From: Phocaeicola vulgatus
Lineage (GTDB): Bacteria; Bacteroidota; Bacteroidia; Bacteroidales; Tannerellaceae
Assembly (NCBI GenBank): GCA_022009975.1
Contig: CP091733.1
Coordinates: 124,001 to 188,000, forward strand
Length of the DNA stretch: 64,000 bases
Reading direction: 5' to 3'
Part shown: in pieces, positions 57,248 to 64,000 of the stretch
Position numbering within the stretch: the stretch's first letter is position 1
How the letters are laid out: each line of letters starts with the position of its first letter
Program-made: the position numbers and the translations under genes
The notes under the pieces: model-generated
The model's database searches: none
Told to the model about the DNA's origin: nothing
The model's input: the letters and a program-made list of their open reading frames with translations, nothing else

Positions 57248-58179
57248 TTTTCTTTGGGTGAGTTATTACCTACGACTTGAATAAAGATGTCGTGCATGGA
57301 AGGAATCTCTTCCGTGAATGAGAGAATTTCATAATGCTGTGCCAGATGCTGGAGGAAAGCAGAGTTGGAGACCTCTTCCTGTTTACGGATGCATAACGAA
57401 TAACGGTTTTCGCTCTCTTGTTCCCTGCTCAGTTCATGGTACAAGTCACATTTCAGCTCTTCAAGTGGCTCTCCCGGCTTTGTTTGCAAGGAGACATGAT
57501 AGCGGTGTGTCTTGAACTGCTCGCGCACGGTTTGCACGGCACCGTTCAATACGACTTGCGAATGGTTGATGAGGGCGATATGGTCGCAGATTTCCTCCAC
57601 GGAAGCCATGTTGTGGGTGGAGAAGATAATCGTGTGCCCTTTCGCTTTCAGCTCCATGATTTCCTGCTTCAGACGGTCAGCGTTCACTGGGTCGAATCCG
57701 CTGAAAGGTTCGTCCAAGATGAGCAGCTGCGGTTCATGGATAATCGTGATGATGAACTGCACCTTCTGCTGCATACCCTTCGACAGCTCTTCCAACTTCT
57801 TGTTCCACCACGGCATGATGTCGAACTTCTCGAACCAATAGGTGAGCCGTGTGCGTGCCTCCTTGTAGCTGAGACCTTTTAGTTGTGCCAAATAGATGGC
57901 TTGTTCTCCCACCTTCATCTTCTTATAAAGTCCTCTCTCTTCGGGCAAATAGCCGATTTGGTAGACATCTTCGGGTTGTGATAGGCGTCCATCGAACCAA
58001 ACTTCTCCGCTGTCCGGTGCCGTGATGCGGTTGATGATTCGTATCAGGGTCGTCTTTCCGGCTCCATTGGGTCCTAACAGACCGAATATTTTCCCTTTCG
58101 GCACTTCTATGCTGACCTTGTCCAATGCCAGATGGTTGGCATATTTCTTTACGACATCATGCGTTTCTAATAGATTCAT
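57244..58179 (-). CDS. ABC transporter ATP-binding protein, NatA-like
   Basis: 311 residues, intact. Walker A GLLGPNGAGKTTLIRIINRI, Q-loop IGYLPEERGLYKKM, signature LSKGMQQKVQFIITI, Walker B LLILDEPFSGFDPVNADRLK, H-loop TIIFSTHNMASVEEI, and a C-terminal regulatory domain (DUF4162-like) with EILSFTEEIPSMHDIFIQVV. It energises the permease encoded next; ATGA overlap suggests coupled translation. Exported substrate unknown. Four bases separate it from dnaG. Confidence 0.93.
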   Translation of the reverse strand: MNLLETHDVVKKYANHLALDKVSIEVPKGKIFGLLGPNGAGKTTLIRIINRITAPDSGEVWFDGRLSQPEDVYQIGYLPEERGLYKKMKVGEQAIYLAQLKGLSYKEARTRLTYWFEKFDIMPWWNKKLEELSKGMQQKVQFIITIIHEPQLLILDEPFSGFDPVNADRLKQEIMELKAKGHTIIFSTHNMASVEEICDHIALINHSQVVLNGAVQTVREQFKTHRYHVSLQTKPGEPLEELKCDLYHELSREQESENRYSLCIRKQEEVSNSAFLQHLAQHYEILSFTEEIPSMHDIFIQVVGNNSPKEN

Positions 58180-58183
58180 AATC

Positions 58184-60286
58184 TTACATTTTTAAGATGA
58201 TTCGTTCTCCCAATTCCTTGGACAGAATCTTTTTTATTTCGTTCAGTTGGGTAATCTCTTTCATGATGGCAAACATCTTGTCCGTTTCATCGGAGGAGAG
58301 GTGTTTCAGCTCCTCCTCCTTTTGTTTGATTTGGTTCAAGATGTAAGCCTCCTTCAGTGCGAAGATATCACGCACCACGATTTGGTCTAACTTCTCCTCT
58401 TCCTGTTCCACTTCCCGGTATTTGGAATGGTATTTGCTTAGCTGGTATTTCTCGCTCAGGAGATTGGCAGCCACACGGCTTATCACAGAATCGGGATGGG
58501 CTAGAAAGTAGCGTTGTGCGGTGAATCCTTCCTCTTTGCAATGCGCTACCGCCTCGTCCAGCATCTGTTGTAAAATGGTCGTGTAGATTTGGATGCCGTC
58601 CTTTCCAGTTCGTTTTTGATATATTCAGCCACATGGGTGTTGACAAGCGCATTCGTCTTTTCATCCGGATATTCAAACAAGATGCGCTCTCCATAGCGTA
58701 CCACATATCGCAACAACGCAATTTCGTATGCTTCGTAGGGCGACCGTGTGCGGTGCACCTGCATTGTCCGTTCCATGGGCGGAGCAGGAGGAGCGGTGTT
58801 TTCCCCGTTTGGAATCTCCTCTTCTTCGGGAGGAGGGAAATAGGGAGGTATGTCCGGCTGGGCATCTGTCTCTGCCAACGGGACGGTCACCGTCTCCACT
58901 GGTCGCATTCCTGTTGGGATGACATAATCCTTGGGCAATATTTCCTCTGGGGCGGGAGCGGATGGCTGGGCAGGCCGTTCATTGTTGGAAAGCTTGATTT
59001 TATTGACTTGGTTTAGGACGACCTGTTCGTCTATCTCCATCATGGCGCTGCACTCACGGATATAAAGCGTGCGTGTGATATCGTCGGGGACAATGGCTAT
59101 CGTCCGGATGATGTCACCGATGAGGGCAGCTCGTTTTACCGGGTCATTGCCTGCCTCTTCCAATAGGAGTTGTGTTTTGAACCGTATGAAATCGGTCTCA
59201 TGCTTTTGGATAAAGTCGGAGAACTCGTTGGCGCTGTGTGAACGGGCGAATGAGTCAGGGTCTTCTCCGTCAGGCAGAAGGACGACTTTGACGTTCATCC
59301 CTTCCATCAACAACAGATCGATGCCCCGGAGAGCCGCTTTGATGCCGGCTGCGTCTCCGTCGTACAAGACCGTGATGTTGTCGGTGAAGCGGTGGATAAG
59401 CCGGATTTGCCCGTGGGTCAATGCCGTTCCGGAAGAAGCCACCACGTTCTCCACGCCCGATTGGTGCATGGATATGACATCCGTGTATCCTTCGACCAAG
59501 AAACAGCGGTCTGCTTTCACCATCGCTTGCTTGGCGAAATAGATTCCGTATAATTCATTGCTCTTATGGTAAATGTCGCTCTCTGGGGAGTTGACATATT
59601 TGGCTGTCTTTTCATCCTTCTTGAGTACTCGTCCACCAAATGCCACCACTTTCCCGCTGAGGGAATGGACGGGGAAGATGACTCTTCCGCGGAAACGGTC
59701 GTTTACCCTGCCGTCTTCATAAGCGATGACCAGTCCGGTCTTTTCCAAGAACTCCTTCTTGTACCCGCTCTTGATTGCCTCTTGGTAGAGTGCGTCCCGT
59801 TTGTCCAAGCTATAACCCAATTGGAACTTCCGGATGGTCTCTTCCCGGAATCCTCGTTCGATGAAATACCTCATCCCAATGGTCTTCCCGTCGATATGGT
59901 TGTGCAGCATGGAGGTGAAATATTTTTGTGCCCAAGCGTTGACAATAAACATGCTTTCCCGGTCGCTTCGGGCTTGCTTCTCCTTGTCTGTCAGTTCCCG
60001 TTCCTGGATTTCGATGTTGTATTTCTTTGCCAGATAGCGAAGGGCGTCGAAATATCCCAGCTGTTCATGTTTCATGATAAAATGGACAGCCGTGCCGCCT
60101 TCTCCGCAAGCGAAGCATTTGCAGATGTTTGGATGGCGAAACATAGAATGAGGGTGTCTTGTCATCGTGGAAAGGACATAAACCTACATAATTAACCCCT
60201 CTCTTGCGGAGCGTGACGAATTCAGAGACAACATCAATGATGTTCGCCGCGTCTAATATCCGGTCTATGGTAGGTTGATCAATCAT
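58184..60286 (-). CDS. dnaG: DNA primase (two frameshifts)
   Basis: Makes RNA primers for replication. About 701 residues after repair. The N-terminal CHC2 zinc finger is split: CPFHDDKTPSFYVSPSK in the first frame and CKCFACGEGGTAVHFIMKHE in the second, with an indel near 60128-60130. Toprim domain: CFLVEGYTDVISMHQSGVEN, VVASSGTALTHGQIRLIHRF, VLYDGDAAGIKAALRGID with the metal-binding acids. A long Pro-rich linker (about 425-480) precedes the helicase-binding C-terminal region; one base added at 58601-58602 joins NELERDGIQIYTTILQQMLD. The start ATG 60286 gives MIDQPTIDRILDAANIIDVV, the usual N-terminus. Confidence 0.94.
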
Positions 60287-60311
60287 ATATTATCCTGTTC
60301 ATTTATGGAGA

Positions 60312-60349
60312 CAAATATACGGATTATTATGGGAAATGTCGTATGTTTG
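60312..60349. promoter_or_regulatory. Divergent -7 elements between dnaG and the thioredoxin-like gene
   Basis: On the minus strand 60312-60319 reads TATATTTG, 25 bases before the dnaG ATG; on the plus strand 60342-60349 reads TATGTTTG, 30 bases before the ATG at 60379. Both fit TAnnTTTG. No clear -33 boxes. Confidence 0.5.
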
Positions 60350-60378
60350 CATATTAAAAGCATATTAAAAAGGAATAT

Positions 60379-61293
60379 ATGAAAGGATTGAACAGGATGT
60401 TTTTGCCCTTGTCGGGTCTCTTATTTTGTCTCTCTGTTTCGCTTCGTGCCCAGACAGCCCTGAGTGCATTTTCGTTGCCCGCCATTCCGGACTCGTTGAA
60501 AAATCCCTCTTCGCGTGCCTCTTATTTGGTCGCTCATTATTGGGACAATTTCGGGTTTGCGGATAGTTTGCAATATATGAATGCTCCGGTGGAAATCGAA
60601 CAGGCATTGGTCAATTACATCGACTTGTTCCGTCTGGTTCCGGCAGAGGAGGCGGAGCAATCTTTAATCCGGGTCATGCGGCAAGCGGAAGAGACAAGGA
60701 GCGGAGTCTATTTCTTTTATAATGCCTTTGAGAAATATTTGTATGACTTGGGCTCTCCTATGCGGAACGAGAATTTTTTTATTCCTGTCCTCCGCCAAAT
60801 GGTTGCTTCCGGGAAAGTCGGGAAAGAGGACAAAATCCGTCCGGAAATGCTTTTGAAATCGGTATGGAAGAACAGGGTCGGTTCGCAAGCGGCTGACTTT
60901 ACGTATGTGATGGCAGACAAAACCCGGCACCGGCTGCAAACTTTGGATGCGCCTGTGACGCTCCTTCTTTTCTTTGACCCGGATTGCGACGAATGCCACC
61001 AAGTCATAAGGCAGTTGGAAAAGGCAGCGTGGCTCGACGAATGGATCGGGCAAAAGAAATTGGCGGTCTTGGCGGTTTATCCAGGGGAGAACGTGACGAT
61101 GTGGAAAGCCATGCAAGCAAACCTGCCGAAGCAATGGGTCGTCGGTTATGATGCGGATGGATCAATCTACGGGAAAGAGCTATATGATATCTTGGCTTTC
61201 CCCACGATGTTTTTGCTGGATGAACAGAAACAGGTGCTTCTTAAAGACGCCTCTCCGGAAGAGGTCGGGGAGTATTTGGAATCCCTCCATTGA
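60379..61293 (+). CDS. Exported thioredoxin-like protein (DUF5106/TlpA type)
   Basis: 304 residues, intact. Signal peptide to about SLRAQ. Residues 25-165 form a helical domain (SYLVAHYWDNFGFADSLQYM, YFFYNAFEKYLYDLGSPMRN) like the DUF5106 region found ahead of thioredoxin domains in Bacteroidetes. The thioredoxin fold follows: GSQAADFTYVMADKTRHRL, TLLLFFDPDCDECHQVIRQL with the redox pair CDEC, and the cis-Pro segment ILAFPTMFLLDEQKQVLL. It probably acts as a periplasmic thiol oxidoreductase; partners unknown. Confidence 0.85.
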   Translation: MKGLNRMFLPLSGLLFCLSVSLRAQTALSAFSLPAIPDSLKNPSSRASYLVAHYWDNFGFADSLQYMNAPVEIEQALVNYIDLFRLVPAEEAEQSLIRVMRQAEETRSGVYFFYNAFEKYLYDLGSPMRNENFFIPVLRQMVASGKVGKEDKIRPEMLLKSVWKNRVGSQAADFTYVMADKTRHRLQTLDAPVTLLLFFDPDCDECHQVIRQLEKAAWLDEWIGQKKLAVLAVYPGENVTMWKAMQANLPKQWVVGYDADGSIYGKELYDILAFPTMFLLDEQKQVLLKDASPEEVGEYLESLH

Positions 61294-61433
61294 ACCGGTT
61301 GGTTTACCTTTGCTAAGGTTTTACCTTGCTACTACTGTAAATTTCAATGACATTCCTGCATTTTCCCGCACCTTCTTGCCGTTTCTTTCGCTTTTACGTT
61401 CAGTTTACTTCCGTTTACAAATATTCACAAGAA
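61294..61433. other. Intergenic segment before the repeat cassette
   Basis: 140 bases with no gene or structure that I recognise; pyrimidine-rich. Confidence 0.4.
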
Positions 61434-61557
61434 AACAACGGTTTATTTTGGGAAAAAACAACCGTTGTTTTTGAAAAAACATTGGACGTTTTTGAAAAAA
61501 CATTGGACGTTTTCGGAAAAACATTGGACGTTTTTTTTAAAACAACGGTATGTTTTT
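61434..61557. repeat. Inverted-repeat cassette enclosing three 21-base tandem repeats (copy B)
   Basis: The core ACATTGGACG starts at 61479, 61500 and 61521 (exact 21-base period, as in the copy at 18357). Flanks: ACCGTTGTTTT (61461-61471) is complementary to AAAACAACGGT (61539-61549). An extra AAAACAACGG at 61432-61441 can pair with the same left arm, giving an alternative fold. The right flank continues TATGTTTTTG as in copy A; the left flank differs. It lies between the thioredoxin-like gene and tRNA-Arg. Confidence 0.9.
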
Positions 61558-61809
61558 GAAGGGTGTTTTGGATGGGGGAAAGTATGAAAAAACGCTTTGA
61601 CACACATAAAACATAAACTTCAATTGATAGAAGGCGTTGACCCTGGTCTGTTCGGACAGAAATATTCCAGTAGAGATTATAGATATTTATCTGATTACGA
61701 AATGATTGTTATGAAAAAGTTAGTTTGCTATTAACAACGATAATCAACTTTTATAAGAGAATCGTAGGTAAGAGAAGAGGTGTGGATTTGTAAAAAAATA
61801 GGGCTGAAA

Positions 61810-61841
61810 TTTGGAGATTAACTAGAAAACAGCTATTTTTG
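61810..61841 (+). promoter_or_regulatory. Promoter of tRNA-Arg
   Basis: TTTG at 61810-61813 and TATTTTTG at 61834-61841 with a 20-base gap, an exact fit to the Bacteroides consensus, ending 11 bases before the tRNA. Confidence 0.75.
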
Positions 61842-61852
61842 CCCCACGAAAA

Positions 61853-61926
61853 GGTTCGGTAGCTTAGCTGAATAGAGCGTCAGATTCCGGTTCTGAAGGT
61901 CGTGGGTTTGAATCCCACCCGAATCA
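61853..61926 (+). tRNA. tRNA-Arg (anticodon CCG)
   Basis: 74 bases. Acceptor GGTTCGG (61853-61859) pairs with CCGAATC (61919-61925) with one G-T wobble, discriminator A. D-arm GCTT/GAGC, anticodon stem TCAGA/TCTGA with loop TTCCGGT and anticodon CCG, T-arm GTGGG/CCCAC. CCA not encoded. Confidence 0.94.
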
Positions 61927-61941
61927 CAATAAACAACCTTG

Positions 61942-61984
61942 AAGGGGCTGTGCCAAAACGATTGTTTTGACGCAGCCCCTTTAA
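61942..61984 (+). terminator. Hairpin terminator (GGGGCTG family, copy 4)
   Basis: AAGGGGCTG (from 61942) pairs with CAGCCCCTT (ending 61982); the inner CAAAAC/GTTTTG extends the stem, with small mismatches between. It starts 16 bases after tRNA-Arg. Confidence 0.85.
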
Positions 61985-62144
61985 AGTGTGCCAGAATTAA
62001 CAAAATGCAGGGAGCTGAGGATGAAACTGGCAGGGGTTTACCGGTGTAAATGACTGAGGTTGAATTCCGAAAGCAACGCACCGGTTTATAATTATGATAC
62101 ACCCTCTTTATGATGGTTTGATACGAAACAAATAAACTAATAAT

Positions 62145-63295
62145 ATGGAAACACAGAATGTTTCATTGATGCCCCAACGGATAGAGTCTTTGGATGCGTT
62201 GCGAGGCTTGGATCTTTTCTTCTTGGTCGCATTCGGACCATTTGCCCGTACGTTGATTAAAGCCGCGGACTTGCCGTGCCTCGATGGCCTTTACAAACAA
62301 TTATCCCATGTCCAATGGGAGGGTTTGCCGTGTGGGACTTGATAATGCCATTGTTCCTGTTCATGTCCGGAATCACCATCCCATTTGCTTTTTCCCGCAT
62401 GAAACAAGAGCGGGACAAGCGTGCCTTGACCAGGCGTTTGACCAAACGAGTCTTGTTGTTATGGATATTCGGCATGATTGTACAAGGCAACCTATTGGGT
62501 CTTGACCCGGACCATATCTATTTTTACACCAATACTCTCCAAACGATAGCTGTCGGTTATTTAGCTTCAGCCCTTTTCTTCTTTTTTACTTCGATACGGA
62601 CGCAGATTCTGTCCACTGTCGCCCTGTTGCTGGTCTATTGGGCAGCAATGCAATGGATTACGATAGACGGATTTGGCGGAGGCGACTACACGCAAGAGGG
62701 AAACTTGGCAGAAGGAATCGACCGGATAGTGATGGGACGTTTCCGTGATTCGGCAGAACTGATGCCGGACGGGACAGTCGCATTTGCAAAAGGTTACTAT
62801 TATACTTGGCTGCTGAGTAGTTTGAACTTTATCGCAACAGTGATGTCCGGGATGTTTGCTGGATACATTGCCAAAAGCAAGCAGATACAAGAGAGGAACA
62901 AAGTGCTCCTCTATTTTGGAATCGGCGCAGCCCTTGTCGTTTCGGGTTGGTTGTGGGGAATGTTCCTTCCGGTTATCAAGACGATTTGGACAAGTTCCAT
63001 GGTTTTTGTGACAAGCGGATACTGCTTCCTTTTGATGGGTGCGTTCTATTATTGGATAGACTATAAGGGACACAGGAAACATCTCACTTGGTTGAAAGTG
63101 TATGGGATGAACTCCATCGTCGCTTATATGTTGGCAGAGACAATCCATTTCAGCTGTATCGGAGAATCCCTGCTCCACGGGTTTGAACAGTATTTGAACG
63201 CCTATTATCCGGTATTGATTTCATTGAGCGACATAGCCATCATCTTTGCGATTTTGTATGTCATGTACCGCCAACGTATCTTCTTGAAAGTGTAG
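62145..63295 (+). CDS. DUF5009 / HGSNAT-like multi-pass membrane acyltransferase (split by one frameshift)
   Basis: About 384 residues. The N-terminus has the family opening RIESLDALRGLDLFFLVAFG. The second frame continues, after adding one G at 62321-62323, as HVQWEGFAVWDLIMPLFLF, MSGITIPFAFSRM and then about nine hydrophobic segments (LLLWIFGMIVQGNLLGLDPD, TIAVGYLASALFFFFTSI, WLLSSLNFIATVMSGMFAGY, WLKVYGMNSIVAYMLAETIH). The DALRG and FLFMSGI motifs are shared with heparan-alpha-glucosaminide N-acetyltransferases, which acetylate glucosamine ends across a membrane. In gut Bacteroidetes such proteins occur with glycan-use genes. The reaction is inferred from family only. Confidence 0.83.
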
Positions 63296-63375
63296 AAGAT
63301 TATAAAAAACTAAACAAACTACTTCTTACTTTGCCGAAAAGTTGTACCTTTGTTTCCGTACCAAAAAAGGAATGC

Positions 63376-64000
63376 AATGCAAGTAGAAGAAAAGTTTATG
63401 GCACGTTGCATAGAACTGGCACGGCATGGAAGCGGGCATACCGCACCGAACCCGATGGTGGGAGCCGTGATTGTTCATGACGGAGTCATCATTGGTGAGG
63501 GTTTCCACCGCTGTTGCGGCCAAGCTCATGCGGAGGTGAATGCTATTGCATCGGTTAAAGATGAATCGCTGTTGCGTGAATCGACTATTTATGTCAGTCT
63601 TGAACCTTGTTCGCATTATGGTAAGACACCTCCTTGTGCGGAGTTGATTATCCGTAAAAGGATACCGCACGTTGTGATAGGTTGTTTGGATCCCTTTCCG
63701 GAAGTGTCCGGTCGGGGCGTGCGGATGCTGCGCGAAGCAGGAATAGAGGTCGTGACAGGGGTTTTGGAAGAGGAAGCCCGCCGGCTGAACAAGGCATTTA
63801 TGACTTTCCAAACCCGGAAACGCCCGTATGTCACGTTGAAATGGGCAGAAAGTGCGGATGGCTATATCGACAAAATCCGCCCAAACGATACAGAGCCTCC
63901 AGTCGTATTCTCCACACCCGAAACGTTGGCACGGGTTCACAAAATGCGGGCAGAGTCAGCAGCCATATTGGTGGGAAAACATACGGCTTTGTTGGACAAC
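63376..64000 (+). CDS. ribD: Riboflavin biosynthesis deaminase/reductase RibD (5' part, runs off window)
   Basis: Bifunctional enzyme of riboflavin synthesis. From ATG 63376 (MQVEEKFMARCIELARHGSG) 208 residues are visible. The deaminase domain holds the zinc motif: HRCCGQAHAEVNAIASV (His-Ala-Glu) and VSLEPCSHYGKTPPCAELII. The reductase domain begins near residue 148 (RPYVTLKWAESADGYI) and continues off the end at ESAAILVGKHTALLDN. No FMN riboswitch sequence was recognised upstream. A -7-like TACCTTTG lies at 63345-63352. Confidence 0.94.

Noticed and set aside
61833..62102. Minus-strand open frame of 89 residues over tRNA-Arg and the following terminator
   Set aside because: It is antisense to the tRNA and hairpin; frames of this kind (with GGIQTHDLQNRNLTL) are well-known artefacts of tRNA complements.
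63296..63375. FMN riboswitch before ribD
   Set aside because: The 80-base gap is too short for the RFN element and shows none of its conserved segments.

Overview
The window reads as chromosome of a gut-type Bacteroidales (Bacteroides/Parabacteroides-like; genus not settled). Pointers are the Bacteroides promoter signature (TTTG about 20 bases before TAnnTTTG), a SusC-type receptor with an STN domain beside a FecR/ECF-sigma pair, a serine palmitoyltransferase for sphingolipids, lipoproteins with acidic residues just after the Cys, an IS1380 remnant, and the gene order DUF4290-murA-rimM-M23 peptidase-dxr-rseP.

Layout. 1-3.6 kb: trans-envelope signalling set (sigma, FecR, STN-SusC receptor), minus strand. 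4.1-12 kb: ABM-fold lipoprotein, TonB, polyprenyl synthase, TatD, tRNA-Ser, an ExbB/ExbD operon, an Lrp regulator and a GNAT enzyme. 12-21 kb: secreted glycan-related proteins (DUF6067 glycosidase-like, DUF5107-TPR, alpha/beta hydrolase, Wzi-like). 21-29 kb: SRP RNA, tRNA-Thr, FMN reductase-like protein, ABC-F ATPase, lipid kinase divergent from serine palmitoyltransferase, phosphofructokinase. 29-36 kb: envelope and isoprenoid cluster. 36-44 kb, minus strand: AspT-like transporter, glgB-manA, GH20 hexosaminidase with a metallophosphoesterase. 44.8-46.3 kb: a surface lipoprotein with a possible pore-forming-toxin-like domain, then an IS1380 fragment. 47-53 kb: ilvDBN-thioesterase-ilvC operon behind a complete-looking leader-peptide attenuator. 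53-60 kb, minus strand: CbpM/CbpA, a MATE exporter, an ABC exporter and dnaG. 60-64 kb: thioredoxin-like protein, repeat array, tRNA-Arg, DUF5009 membrane protein and the start of ribD.

About 25 genes, many of them essential, are split by 1-2 base indels, mostly at short homopolymers. This looks like uncorrected long-read error rather than biology. I therefore give whole-gene spans and name the suspect run.

The most interesting non-coding structures are the ilv attenuator at 46984-47184 and two arrays of a 21-base repeat, each enclosed by inverted repeats (18357-18457 and 61457-61556).
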